Source: Flavobacteriaceae bacterium (GTDB lineage: Bacteria > Bacteroidota > Bacteroidia > Flavobacteriales > Flavobacteriaceae). Taken from it: a DNA stretch of 64,000 bases. Position 1 is the first letter of the stretch; each line of letters begins with the position of its first letter. The stretch is from NCBI GenBank assembly GCA_024742935.1, contig JANSXN010000001.1, forward strand, positions 37,613 to 101,612. The letters run 5' to 3'. This document shows positions 39,082 to 49,877 of the stretch, piece by piece. Below the pieces are notes generated by a model, which was not told the origin of the DNA, made no database searches, and worked only from the letters and a program-made list of their open reading frames with translations. Made by a program: the position numbers and the translations under genes.

Positions 39082-40314
39082 ATGACTTCGCAAACACTTT
39101 TTTATATATTAATCGCCATCATTGTTGTTAGTTTTCTGGCTGAAAAATGGCTTAATTTTCTCAATTTCAAACGGTTTAATGACCCCATACCCGAGGAATT
39201 GAGCGATGTATATGACAAAGCTGAATATGAAAAATCACAAGAATACAAAAAAGTAAATTTCAAATTTTCTCTTTTGACTTCGTCAATTTCAATTGTTGCT
39301 ACATTATTGTTTTTCTTTTTGGATGGTTTTGCCTTTGTTGATGAAATCGCAAGAAGTTACTCAGAAAACTCAATTGTGATTGCCCTAATTTTCTTCGGAA
39401 TTATTTTTATTGCAAGTGACTTGTTATCAACACCGTTCTCCTATTATGATACGTTTGTGATTGAAGAAAAATTTGGTTTTAACAAGACCACCAGAAAATT
39501 ATTTTTTATTGACAAACTTAAAGGGTGGCTTTTAGGAGCAATTCTGGGTGGAGGTATTTTAGCACTCATTATTTGGTTTTATGAGTCAGCAGGTAGCTAT
39601 TTTTGGCTTTATGCCTGGGGTTTTATGACCTTTTTCACACTGTTTATGAATCTGTTTTACGCTAAATTGATTGTACCCCTTTTTAACAAACAAACACCTT
39701 TGGAAACCGGAACTTTAAGGAACAGTATTGAAGAATATGCCTCAAAAGTAGGGTTTAAACTCGACAATATATTTGTGATTGACGGGTCAAAAAGAAGTAC
39801 AAAAGCCAATGCCTATTTTTCGGGCTTTGGAAAAGAAAAACGCATCACGCTTTATGACACACTAATCAACGATCTTGATGAAGAGGAAATCGTTGCCGTT
39901 TTAGCTCACGAAGTGGGACATTACAAACGAAATCACATTATTTTTAACTTGATATCAAGTGTGCTTTTAACAGGTTTGACATTATGGTTACTTTCTTTAT
40001 TTGTGGGAAGTCCACTCTTGTCTGAAGCGCTGGGTGTATCCATTCCTTCTTTTCACATTGGTTTGATTGCTTTTTTTATATTGTATAGCCCCTTATCAAC
40101 TATAACCGGTCTCTTGATGAACTATATATCACGAGTGTTTGAATATCAGGCAGATAATTATGCAAAAGAAACATTCAAGGGAGAACCCTTGATTTCGTCT
40201 CTTAAAAAATTATCCAAAAACAATTTGAGCAATCTCACACCCCACCCGCTTTATGTTTTTGCACACTATTCTCACCCCACATTATTGCAACGCTATCACA
40301 ATTTAAAGGCATAA
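39082..40314 (+). CDS. M48 family metallopeptidase (Ste24/CAAX protease-like)
   Basis: LAHEVGHYKRNH, KANAYFSGFGKEKRITLYDTL, EYQADNYA. Confidence 0.95.
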   Translation: MTSQTLFYILIAIIVVSFLAEKWLNFLNFKRFNDPIPEELSDVYDKAEYEKSQEYKKVNFKFSLLTSSISIVATLLFFFLDGFAFVDEIARSYSENSIVIALIFFGIIFIASDLLSTPFSYYDTFVIEEKFGFNKTTRKLFFIDKLKGWLLGAILGGGILALIIWFYESAGSYFWLYAWGFMTFFTLFMNLFYAKLIVPLFNKQTPLETGTLRNSIEEYASKVGFKLDNIFVIDGSKRSTKANAYFSGFGKEKRITLYDTLINDLDEEEIVAVLAHEVGHYKRNHIIFNLISSVLLTGLTLWLLSLFVGSPLLSEALGVSIPSFHIGLIAFFILYSPLSTITGLLMNYISRVFEYQADNYAKETFKGEPLISSLKKLSKNNLSNLTPHPLYVFAHYSHPTLLQRYHNLKA

Positions 40315-40355
40315 ATATTGTTGTATCTTAAAAAAGTTAGTTGTACTTTTAGGTT

Positions 40356-42560
40356 ATGACCCAGGATGTTTTAGAAAAAGAAAACAAAGAAATTGCTAAG
40401 CAGTACAAAGAGCTACTTAAAATCAGTTACAGAACGCTTTCCACTGACGATAAAAAACTGATTAGAAAAGCCTTTGACATTGCTGTAGATGCACATAAAG
40501 AACAACGACGCAAATCGGGTGAAGCTTACATTTTTCATCCCATTGCCGTTGCTAAAATTGTCGCGTCAGAAATTGGCCTGGATGCTACATCAATTGCAGC
40601 CGCTTTGCTTCATGATGTTGTTGAAGACACAAGTTATACTCTCAATGACATAGAACAACTCTTTGGTGCAACAGTAGCTCACATTGTTGATGGTCTAACA
40701 AAAATTTCAGCCATAGAACAGGAGCGGGATGTTTCACTACAGGCAGAAAATTTTAGAAAAATGCTACTCACGCTCAATGAAGATGTGCGTGTGATTATCA
40801 TTAAAATTGCAGACCGCTTGCACAATATGCAAACGATGGAGTCCATGAGACAGGACAAGCAAATTAAAATAGCTTCAGAAACACTTTACATTTATGCTCC
40901 ACTTGCCCACAGAATAGGTCTATACAACATTAAAACCGAGCTAGAAGATTTAGGACTCAAATACACAGAACCTGAAGTATATAATGACATTTTTTATAAA
41001 ATAAAAGAAAGTAAAGAGGAGCAGGATAAATACATTCAAGAGTTCAACACTATTATAAAATCATCCCTAGACAAAGAACAACTAGATTATGAAATAAAAG
41101 GACGCCCAAAGTCCATATTTTCGATTCGCAGAAAAATGCTGATGCAAAATGTTTCTTATGAGGAGGTTTATGACAAATTTGCGGTGAGAATTATTTACAA
41201 ATGTGATTTAGAGCAGGAAAAATTTATCGCTTGGAAGATATACTCCATCGTAACTGATCATTTCAGGCCAAATCCAACACGTCTTCGGGATTGGATTTCT
41301 TCGCCAAAATCAACCGGTTATGAAGCACTTCACATCACAGTGATGGGTCCCAAAGGACGCTGGGTTGAAGTTCAGATTAGAAGCGAGCGTATGAATGAAA
41401 TTGCCGAAAAAGGCTTTGCCGCTCATTACAAATACAAAAACAACGAAGAAGAAGATCAAAACCTGGAGTTATGGCTCAATCGTCTTCAGGATGCTCTTGA
41501 AGATTCTGAAACAAATGCCGTTGACTTTGTTGAACAATTTAAACTCAATTTGTATGCTAAAGAAATATTTGTTTTCACTCCCAATGGTGATTTAATTTCA
41601 CTTCCCAAAGGCGCCACAGCACTTGATTTTGCTTTTAGCATACACACAGAAGTGGGCATCAAAACCCGTGGCACAAAGGTCAATGGAAAACTAATGCCGC
41701 TAAGTACACAGTTAAAAAGCGGTGACCAGGTGGAAGTCATAACTTCAGAAAATGCAAAACCAAATGCAAACTGGTTAAATTATACCACTACTGCTAAAGC
41801 GAAATCAAAAATAAAATCTTCTCTCAAAGAAGAAAAGAAAAAAATTGCAGAAGATGGAAAAGAGATTTTAACCCGAAAGTTGAAATCCTTGAAAATAAAT
41901 CTTGATGAAAAAACCATCAATCAAATGGTGGTCTTTTTTAAAGTAAAAACAAGCCTTGATTTATTTTACAGAGTGGGAAATGGCATTATTGACAACCAGC
42001 AACTAAGGAACTTTGCCGGTTCAAGAAGCAATGCATTTATCGGGTTTTTCAAAAACAAAATACGCAAACAGGCAGACCCTGTTGAGATTGAAAAAGATGA
42101 ACTTTCTGTCAAGTATGACCAACTTGTTTTTGGAAAAGAGGAAGAAAAACTTGATTATACTATTGCAAATTGCTGTAATCCAATACCCGGTGATCCTGTT
42201 TTTGGGTTTATAACAGTAAGTGACGGCATTAAAATTCATAAAAACAATTGTCCCAATGCGCTTCAACTCCAGAGTAATTTTACCTATAGAATTATTCAGG
42301 CAAAATGGATAGACTCTTCACAGCAAGATTTCAAAGCTCAGTTGAAAATTACAGGTATTGACAATCTGGGATTGGTAAATTCTGTTACAAAAGTGATTTC
42401 AAATCATATGAATATTGACATAAAAAGTCTTAGTTTTGATAGTGATGACGGCGTTTTTACCGGTAACATCATCGTGATCGTAAAGAATAAAAACATATTA
42501 AATGAAGTTATCACCAAAATCAAAAAAATTAATGGGATTGATAAAGTGACCAGAGTGTAA
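40356..42560 (+). CDS. Bifunctional (p)ppGpp synthetase/hydrolase (RelA/SpoT)
   Basis: HD domain (HPIAVAKIVASEIGLDATSIAAALLHDVVEDT), synthetase (SPKSTGYEALHITVMGPKGRWVEVQIRS), TGS and ACT domains. Confidence 0.96.
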   Translation: MTQDVLEKENKEIAKQYKELLKISYRTLSTDDKKLIRKAFDIAVDAHKEQRRKSGEAYIFHPIAVAKIVASEIGLDATSIAAALLHDVVEDTSYTLNDIEQLFGATVAHIVDGLTKISAIEQERDVSLQAENFRKMLLTLNEDVRVIIIKIADRLHNMQTMESMRQDKQIKIASETLYIYAPLAHRIGLYNIKTELEDLGLKYTEPEVYNDIFYKIKESKEEQDKYIQEFNTIIKSSLDKEQLDYEIKGRPKSIFSIRRKMLMQNVSYEEVYDKFAVRIIYKCDLEQEKFIAWKIYSIVTDHFRPNPTRLRDWISSPKSTGYEALHITVMGPKGRWVEVQIRSERMNEIAEKGFAAHYKYKNNEEEDQNLELWLNRLQDALEDSETNAVDFVEQFKLNLYAKEIFVFTPNGDLISLPKGATALDFAFSIHTEVGIKTRGTKVNGKLMPLSTQLKSGDQVEVITSENAKPNANWLNYTTTAKAKSKIKSSLKEEKKKIAEDGKEILTRKLKSLKINLDEKTINQMVVFFKVKTSLDLFYRVGNGIIDNQQLRNFAGSRSNAFIGFFKNKIRKQADPVEIEKDELSVKYDQLVFGKEEEKLDYTIANCCNPIPGDPVFGFITVSDGIKIHKNNCPNALQLQSNFTYRIIQAKWIDSSQQDFKAQLKITGIDNLGLVNSVTKVISNHMNIDIKSLSFDSDDGVFTGNIIVIVKNKNILNEVITKIKKINGIDKVTRV

Positions 42561-42568
42561 AAAAAACG

Positions 42569-42576
42569 TAAATTTG
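42569..42576 (+). promoter_or_regulatory. Bacteroidetes -7 box (TAAATTTG) upstream of the fur-family gene
   Basis: TAnnTTTG 10 bp before the ATG at 42587. Confidence 0.5.
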
Positions 42577-42586
42577 CAGTTGAAAA

Positions 42587-43051
42587 ATGACAGATACAAA
42601 AACAAATATAAGTAACAACCAGGCAATCGTTAAAAATGTTTTTACAAACTTTTTAGAAGAAAAAGGACACCGTAAAACACCAGAACGCTTTGCTATTCTT
42701 CAGGAAATTTACAACAGTACAGAGCATTTTGATATAGAATCACTCTACATCAAAATGAAGAACAAAAAATACCGTGTGAGCAGGGCAACACTCTACAACA
42801 CCATTGAGTTGCTTCTTGATTGTGGTTTGGTGCGCAAACATCAGTTTGGTAAAAATCAGGCGCATTATGAAAAATCTTATTTTGACCGCCAGCACGACCA
42901 TGTTATTTTAACTGATACCGGCGAGGTTATAGAGTTTTGTGACCCACGCATACAGTCAATAAAAAAAACCATAGAAGAGGTTTTTGACATCGAAATAACA
43001 AATCATTCACTTTACTTTTACGGAAACAAAAAACAACCGAATAATACTTAA
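42587..43051 (+). CDS. Fur family transcriptional regulator
   Basis: [60 protein letters not shown]. Confidence 0.93.
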   Translation: MTDTKTNISNNQAIVKNVFTNFLEEKGHRKTPERFAILQEIYNSTEHFDIESLYIKMKNKKYRVSRATLYNTIELLLDCGLVRKHQFGKNQAHYEKSYFDRQHDHVILTDTGEVIEFCDPRIQSIKKTIEEVFDIEITNHSLYFYGNKKQPNNT

Positions 43052-43054
43052 AAA

Positions 43055-44326
43055 ATGGCAGTAGATTTACTACTTGGTCTGCAATGGGGAGACGAGGGAA
43101 AAGGAAAAATAGTGGACGTTTTAACCCAAAACTATGACATTGTAGCAAGATTTCAAGGCGGTCCCAATGCCGGGCACACGCTAGAATTTGATGGCATAAA
43201 ACACGTCCTGAGAACCATTCCATCAGGTATTTTTCACCCAAAAACAATCAACCTAATTGGAAACGGTGTCGTCATCGATCCTGTAGTGTTTGTCAAAGAA
43301 CTGGAAGGTCTTGACAAATTCAAAATTGACTATAAAAGCAAACTTTTTATTTCGCGTAAAGCACACGTAATACTTCCCACCCATCGACTACTGGATGCGG
43401 CTTCTGAAGCTTCAAAAGGAAAAGCAAAGATAGGCTCAACTCTCAAAGGAATCGGTCCTACTTATATGGATAAAACAGGAAGAAACGGCTTGCGGATTGG
43501 CGACTTGGAAATGCCAAATTGGGAGAAAAATTATCGTGCGCTCGCAGAAAAGCATCTGGGGCTTATCGACTTTTATAATGTGGATGTACAGTTTGACCTC
43601 GATGAAATGGAAGACGAATTTTTTGCTGCTGTTGAAATACTAAAAACACTTACATTTATTGATAGTGAAGAATACCTTCATCAAGCTCAAAAAGAAGGTA
43701 AATCTATTCTTGCAGAAGGTGCTCAAGGCTCACTTCTCGATATCGATTTTGGAACATATCCCTTTGTAACCTCCTCAAACACCACAGCTGCTGGTGCTTG
43801 TACCGGTTTGGGAATTGCCCCCAATAAAGTGAAAGAAGTGTATGGCATCTTTAAAGCTTACACAACGCGTGTGGGAAGTGGACCTTTCCCTACTGAACTC
43901 TTTGATCAAGTGGGAGAAAAAATGGCAAAAATTGGCAATGAATTTGGCGCAGTAACTGGAAGACCCAGACGCTGCGGCTGGCTGGATTTAGTCGCGCTAA
44001 AATATGCCGTTGCCGTAAACGGAGTCACTCAACTTATGATGATGAAAGGAGACGTTTTAAGTGGGTTTAAAACCCTGAAAGTCTGTACTGCATACAAATA
44101 CAAAGGAGAGACAATACATCACTTACCCTTCAATATTGAACCTGAAAATGTAACACCCGTGTACATTGAAATGAAAGGCTGGAAAGAAGACCTTACAAAA
44201 ATTAAAGAGACCAACAAGTTCCCCGAAGAACTTAACGAGTATATCGACTTTCTGGAAAAAGAACTTGAAGTCCCCATTAAATTAGTTTCTGTGGGACCAG
44301 ACAGAACGCAAACAATTCACAGATAA
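43055..44326 (+). CDS. purA: Adenylosuccinate synthase
   Basis: LGLQWGDEGKGKIVD, GGPNAGHT, GPTYMDK, SVGPDRTQTI. Confidence 0.97.
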   Translation: MAVDLLLGLQWGDEGKGKIVDVLTQNYDIVARFQGGPNAGHTLEFDGIKHVLRTIPSGIFHPKTINLIGNGVVIDPVVFVKELEGLDKFKIDYKSKLFISRKAHVILPTHRLLDAASEASKGKAKIGSTLKGIGPTYMDKTGRNGLRIGDLEMPNWEKNYRALAEKHLGLIDFYNVDVQFDLDEMEDEFFAAVEILKTLTFIDSEEYLHQAQKEGKSILAEGAQGSLLDIDFGTYPFVTSSNTTAAGACTGLGIAPNKVKEVYGIFKAYTTRVGSGPFPTELFDQVGEKMAKIGNEFGAVTGRPRRCGWLDLVALKYAVAVNGVTQLMMMKGDVLSGFKTLKVCTAYKYKGETIHHLPFNIEPENVTPVYIEMKGWKEDLTKIKETNKFPEELNEYIDFLEKELEVPIKLVSVGPDRTQTIHR

Positions 44327-44338
44327 ACCCCAGAAACT

Positions 44339-46084
44339 TTGCTGATGGTAGTACCAAATCGATACACAACAAAAGTACTGATGGTTCTCCTGTTTGCTGT
44401 GAACATACCCTTTCTATTTGCTCAAGAACCCCAAAAAGTGGAGGTTCAATCAGGTTTTTTAGATATAAGACCCGATGTACCTAATGCTGTGATATGGACA
44501 CGGGAAGCAAATGAACAAGTTTACATAGTTCATGAAGGTATTGAAATGTGGTGCGACTTAGCATTTATGTACAATAAAGATAATTTTGTAAAAGCCTTTG
44601 GAAATGTGCGTATTACCCAAGGAGATACTATGACTCTGAATAGTCAATATGCAGAATACAATGGCAACACAAAATTTGCTTTTGCGAGTGGTGATGTGAT
44701 TTTAAAAGAACCCAATTCCACTTTAACAACAGATACTCTTTATTTTGACAGAAACAAACAACAGGGGTTTTACCGCAGTGGCGGGAAAGTTGTAGATACC
44801 GCCAGTACACTTACCAGCCGTATTGGACGCTATTTTGCTGAAACAAAACGTTATCAGTTTTTATCAAATGTGGTTTTAGTAAATCCGGATTACACCATTA
44901 ATACAAATCAACTCGACTTTTATACTGAAACAGGGCATGCCTATTTATATGGCCCCTCAACGATAACCGGCGAAACCAGTGATGTCTATTGTGAGCGCGG
45001 CTTTTATGACACTCGAAACGACAAAGGTCATTTTTCCAAAAATGCAAAAATTGATTATGAAAACAGAACTGTGTTTGGCGACAGCCTCTACTTTGACCGA
45101 AATAAAAATTTTGCGTCTGCGACAAACAATATAAAAATACTGGACACCCTAAACAATAGTATTGTAAGAGGACATTATGCAGAAATTTTCAGAGACAAAG
45201 ACTCTGTATTTATTACAAAGCGTGCCGTTGCCGTTACCGTGAGAGATAATGACTCGATATATATGCACGCAGACACCCTTAGAATTACCGGAAAACCAGA
45301 CCATCGCATCCTTAGAGGATTTTATGATGCCCGCATATACAAAAGCGATATGAGCGGCAAATCTGATTCTATTTACAGCGATGAAAAAACCGGAATCACA
45401 AAAATGATACGTAACCCTGTGATGTGGAGTGGTGAAAGTCAAATGACAGGAGACACTATTCACCTGCTATCAAACACCCTAACTGACAAACTCGACACAC
45501 TCAAAGTGTTCAACAACGCTTTCCTCATTCAAAAAGACAGTGCCGGTTACAATCAGGTTAAAGGTGATATTCTCATTGGTTTGTTTACAGACAATGAACT
45601 AGACACCATCAACATCAACAGAAATGCAGAAGTCATTTTTTATACACGAAATGATAACGATGAACTTGTGGGTATCAATCACTCCCGTTCCAGCTCGTTG
45701 CAAATCACTTTAAAAGAACAGGAGATAGAAACCATCAGATTCATTAGACAAGCAGATGGAAAACTGCATCCGGACTCTCAGTTTCCCGAAAATGCCAGAA
45801 TACTAAGAGGCTTTGAGTGGCGTGGAGAAGAACGATTGCTTTCCAAAGAAGATTTATTCAAAGGAAAGCCCATCCCCATTTTACCAAAGATTACCGGCAT
45901 ACCCTTACCAAAACTGGAAGAAGCATTTTTTGACGATACACCTGAGGAAGACATTAACATCCCGGAAGCCTCGCGTTTACTTCCTAAAGATTTACAAAAC
46001 CTCCCCGATGATTTTAAACCCCTGAGTGAGGAAGATGAGGAAGAGGTAAAGGAGGAACAAAAAAACGTAACTATTGATAAATAG
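44339..46084 (+). CDS. OstA-like (LptA/LptD N-terminal-like) protein
   Basis: Signal peptide; repeated OstA pattern (NVRITQGDTMTLNSQYAEYNGNTKFAFASGDVILKEPNSTLTTDTLYFDRNKQQGFY). Confidence 0.88.
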   Translation: MLMVVPNRYTTKVLMVLLFAVNIPFLFAQEPQKVEVQSGFLDIRPDVPNAVIWTREANEQVYIVHEGIEMWCDLAFMYNKDNFVKAFGNVRITQGDTMTLNSQYAEYNGNTKFAFASGDVILKEPNSTLTTDTLYFDRNKQQGFYRSGGKVVDTASTLTSRIGRYFAETKRYQFLSNVVLVNPDYTINTNQLDFYTETGHAYLYGPSTITGETSDVYCERGFYDTRNDKGHFSKNAKIDYENRTVFGDSLYFDRNKNFASATNNIKILDTLNNSIVRGHYAEIFRDKDSVFITKRAVAVTVRDNDSIYMHADTLRITGKPDHRILRGFYDARIYKSDMSGKSDSIYSDEKTGITKMIRNPVMWSGESQMTGDTIHLLSNTLTDKLDTLKVFNNAFLIQKDSAGYNQVKGDILIGLFTDNELDTININRNAEVIFYTRNDNDELVGINHSRSSSLQITLKEQEIETIRFIRQADGKLHPDSQFPENARILRGFEWRGEERLLSKEDLFKGKPIPILPKITGIPLPKLEEAFFDDTPEEDINIPEASRLLPKDLQNLPDDFKPLSEEDEEEVKEEQKNVTIDK

Positions 46085-46135
46085 GATTACTAGCAAATAA
46101 ACCTGACAGGTTTTGCCATAAACCCACAAAACAGG

Positions 46136-47317
46136 ATGTCAAACAAAGAAGATTTCTTCACATATCAAGCGCAAACCACTCCACATCCACTTGCGATGGA
46201 AATCTCCCACGCAAAAGGGTCTTACATTTATGACACAACCGGCAAAGCCCACCTTGACTTTGTAGCAGGTGTTTCAGCCTGTACTTTAGGTCACTGCCAT
46301 CCCAGCGTTGTAGCCGCCATAAAAGAACAAACAGAAACCTATTTACACGTGATGGTTTATGGCGAATACATTCAAAAACCAGCCTTAGAATTTACGAAAC
46401 TTTTGGCATCCCATTTACCAAAAACCCTATCTACAACCTATTTAACAAACAGCGGTACCGAAGCCATTGAAGGCGCCATCAAACTAGCTAGGCGCATCAC
46501 CGGAAGATCTCAAATTATAAGCGCACACAACGCCTATCACGGTAACACGATGGGGTCGTTAAGTATTATGGGGTTTGAAGAACGTAAAAGTGCATTCAGG
46601 CCTTTAATGCCCGATGTCTCTTTTATTTCGTTCAACGACGAAAGTGACCTTCAAAAAATCACAAATAAAACCGCGGGAGTGGTGCTGGAAACCATACAAG
46701 GCGGCGCCGGATTTATAATGCCTAAAAATGAGTATCTAAAAAAAGTAAGACATCGCTGTGATGAAACAGGCGCTCAATTAATCCTTGACGAGATTCAACC
46801 GGGATTTGGTCGCACCGGTACACTTTTTGGATTTCAAAACTTTGAGTGCATACCGGATATTTTGGCAGTTGGAAAAGGCATGGCCGGCGGTATGCCGGTG
46901 GGGGCCTTTATTTCGTCAAACCAAAAAATGAAATTACTACAAGACAAACCAAAACTTGGACACATCACTACATTTGGCGGACATCCGGTAATTGCTGCAG
47001 CAGCATTGGCGACACTCAAAGAATTAACAACATCAAACCTCATTGCTGAAACTCTTGAAAAAGAAAAACTCTTCCGAAAGTTATTAAATCATCCATTGAT
47101 TCAAGAGGTTAGAGGAATGGGATTAATGCTAGCCCTTATTGTAAAGGATGAAGATATTGCTACTCAGGTAATTCTTAAATGTAAAGATAAAGGATTGATC
47201 CTTTTTTGGCTGCTTTTTGAAGGAAAAGCCATACGCATCACCCCTCCATTAACCATTTCAAATGAGGAAATTGAGGAAGGCTGCCATATTTTATTAGATG
47301 TTCTTGATACAATTTAA
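46136..47317 (+). CDS. Class III aminotransferase (aspartate aminotransferase family)
   Basis: NSGTEAIEGAIKLARR, LILDEIQPGFGRTGTLFGF, DILAVGKGMAGGMPVGAF. Confidence 0.92.
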   Translation: MSNKEDFFTYQAQTTPHPLAMEISHAKGSYIYDTTGKAHLDFVAGVSACTLGHCHPSVVAAIKEQTETYLHVMVYGEYIQKPALEFTKLLASHLPKTLSTTYLTNSGTEAIEGAIKLARRITGRSQIISAHNAYHGNTMGSLSIMGFEERKSAFRPLMPDVSFISFNDESDLQKITNKTAGVVLETIQGGAGFIMPKNEYLKKVRHRCDETGAQLILDEIQPGFGRTGTLFGFQNFECIPDILAVGKGMAGGMPVGAFISSNQKMKLLQDKPKLGHITTFGGHPVIAAAALATLKELTTSNLIAETLEKEKLFRKLLNHPLIQEVRGMGLMLALIVKDEDIATQVILKCKDKGLILFWLLFEGKAIRITPPLTISNEEIEEGCHILLDVLDTI

Positions 47318-47467
47318 ACATAATTTATCATTTATTTGTCTGATTTTATGAAGTTTAACTCAATTTTGATGTTGATTAATTTGTTAACAAGATATTAGGC
47401 ACAAACTTTGAATATAGATTTACATTAGTAAATTTAGTTAAAGAAGAAATCCCATAAATCCACGTCT

Positions 47468-48868
47468 ATGCATTTAAGCCATAACGAAGACAAAAATTTC
47501 TCACTTTCCCGTTTTGAATCCATGTTAAAAACTAATAATGTTCTTTTCTTTGACTCAGAAGAATTTGAAGATATTATTAATTATTACATGGAAAACGGAA
47601 AAATCGCTTTGGCCAAAAAAGCGACAAAACTTGGTCTGGAACAACATCCCACGTCAACCAATTTAAAATTGTTTCAGGTAGAGATGTATATTTTTGAGGA
47701 TAAACTGGAAGTTGCTGAAGAATTGCTTAACGAATTGCAACTTCTTGACAGCTCAAACGAGGAAATTTATATTCAGCGAGCAAATATCTATTCAAGAAAA
47801 GACAATCACAAAAAGGCTATTCGTTTGCTTGAAAAAGCACTTGAATTAACTGAAGATGAGGCAGACGTTCTGAATCTTATTGGGATGGAATATCTTTTTC
47901 TCGAGGATTATGAAAATGCCCGTTATTATTTTATGAAATGTGTCGAGATTGACATCTATGATTATTCCTCACTTTACAATGTGATTTACTGTTATGAATT
48001 TATGGAACTTCACAATGAAGCCATAGATTACTTAAACATCTATCTCAATTCAAACCCATACTGTGAAGTGGCCTGGCATCAAGTGGGTAAGCAGTATTTT
48101 ATGATGAAGAACTTCAAGAAAGCACTGGCTGCTTTTGACTTTGCCATCATTTCAGATGATACCTTTGTGGGAGCCTATCTTGAGAAAGGCAAAGTGCTGG
48201 AAAAAATGAAGCGTTTTAATGAAGCAATAGAAAACTATACAATCACCTTAAACCTTGAAGATCCAACCTCTTTTGCCTTATTGCGCATAGGCAAGTGTCA
48301 TGAAAAACTGGGAAACAAAGACCTGGCTCTTGAATATTATCAAAAATGTGTCGAAGAGGACGCACTTTTAGACAAAGGCTGGATTGCCATCACCGATTTT
48401 TACATCAAAAAAAGAAACTTTCAAAAAGCACTTTACTACATAGATAAAGCCATCAATATTGACAGTGAAAATGTTCACTACTGGAAACGATACGGCAATA
48501 TAAACTTTAAATTGGGACTCTTTGAGGAGGCTGAAATTGGCTACAGGCGTTCCATTGAATTGGGAAATTATGAACTGCAAACCTGGTTAAGCAGAACAGA
48601 CCTTTTAATGCAACTCGGTGAGTTTGAGGCAGCAATCAACAACCTGTTTCAGGCAACTGAGTTTTATCCTGAAAATGCAGAGCTTGAATACCGATTGAGT
48701 GGTTTATTTTATTTTTTAAACGACACAATTAAAGGAAAATTCCACCTTGAAAATGGGTTAAAAATTGATTCAGATTACAGCATGGTTTTAGAAATACTCT
48801 TTCCAAGTGTTTTTGAAATGGAAGAGGTTCAAAATTTAATCAATCCCTTCAGAAAAAGTTCCCAATAA
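47468..48868 (+). CDS. Tetratricopeptide repeat protein
   Basis: Multiple TPR motifs through 466 aa. Confidence 0.9.
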   Translation: MHLSHNEDKNFSLSRFESMLKTNNVLFFDSEEFEDIINYYMENGKIALAKKATKLGLEQHPTSTNLKLFQVEMYIFEDKLEVAEELLNELQLLDSSNEEIYIQRANIYSRKDNHKKAIRLLEKALELTEDEADVLNLIGMEYLFLEDYENARYYFMKCVEIDIYDYSSLYNVIYCYEFMELHNEAIDYLNIYLNSNPYCEVAWHQVGKQYFMMKNFKKALAAFDFAIISDDTFVGAYLEKGKVLEKMKRFNEAIENYTITLNLEDPTSFALLRIGKCHEKLGNKDLALEYYQKCVEEDALLDKGWIAITDFYIKKRNFQKALYYIDKAINIDSENVHYWKRYGNINFKLGLFEEAEIGYRRSIELGNYELQTWLSRTDLLMQLGEFEAAINNLFQATEFYPENAELEYRLSGLFYFLNDTIKGKFHLENGLKIDSDYSMVLEILFPSVFEMEEVQNLINPFRKSSQ

Positions 48869-48902
48869 ATTTCTTTATTTTTGGGCTAAAATCAACCCAT
48901 TA

Positions 48903-49877
48903 ATGAAAGAAAAACACACCCTGCAACACTTTTTTTTATTTCTAAAAGGAATCGCTATGGGAGCAGCAGATGTCGTTCCTGGTGTATCTGGAGGAACCAT
49001 TGCTTTTATCTCAGGTATTTATGAAGAGTTGGTGTCTACCATTCATAATTTAAACTTTAGGTTTTTTTCAATTTGGAAAGAAAAGGGATTTCTAACTGCC
49101 TGGAAACTTTACAATCTTAGTTTTTTAGTAACTCTATTTGGCGGTGTTTTAACAAGCATACTCACTCTTGCAAAACTAATTGGATGGCTTCTTGAAAACC
49201 AGCCTATTTTAGTTTGGTCTTTCTTTTTTGGGCTTATTGTTGCAAGTATTGTCTATATTGGGAAACAAATAAAACTCTGGAATATAAAGATTATACTTGC
49301 TATTTTATTAGCAACTTTTGGCTCTTTCTACATTACACTTGCAGAACCAATGACCTCACCTGAAAGCAATTGGTATATTTTCTTTTCAGGGTTTATAGCT
49401 ATCATCGCGATGATACTTCCAGGGATATCTGGCTCATTTATTTTACTATTAATGGGTTCTTATGAAGTTATCTTAAAAACACTTAATAATTTCAGGGAAT
49501 CACTTTTTGAAGCAAATTGGGAACTATTGGGAGAGTCAATACTTAAATTAACTATCTTTTTAATCGGAGCCGTTATAGGTTTAAAGCTTTTTTCGGGTGT
49601 TCTCACCTGGCTTTTTAAAAACTTTAGAAACCTGACATTAGCTATTTTAACCGGCTTTATGATTGGTGCACTAAATAAGGTTTGGCCATGGAAAGATGTC
49701 CTTTCGTGGCGATTAAACAGTAGTGGTGAAAATGTACCTTTCCTGGAAGAAAGTGTTTTGCCCTCAGATTTTATTGGAAATCCACAACTCATAGGTGCAA
49801 TAATATCTATGCTTATAGGGTTTCTAAGTATATTTATTCTGGAAAGAATCGCTTCTAAAAAGGCAGAAAAAATATGA
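48903..49877 (+). CDS. DUF368 membrane protein (polyprenyl-phosphate transporter family)
   Basis: KGIAMGAADVVPGVSGGTIAFISGIYEELV; LPGISGSFILLLMGSY. Confidence 0.92.
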   Translation: MKEKHTLQHFFLFLKGIAMGAADVVPGVSGGTIAFISGIYEELVSTIHNLNFRFFSIWKEKGFLTAWKLYNLSFLVTLFGGVLTSILTLAKLIGWLLENQPILVWSFFFGLIVASIVYIGKQIKLWNIKIILAILLATFGSFYITLAEPMTSPESNWYIFFSGFIAIIAMILPGISGSFILLLMGSYEVILKTLNNFRESLFEANWELLGESILKLTIFLIGAVIGLKLFSGVLTWLFKNFRNLTLAILTGFMIGALNKVWPWKDVLSWRLNSSGENVPFLEESVLPSDFIGNPQLIGAIISMLIGFLSIFILERIASKKAEKI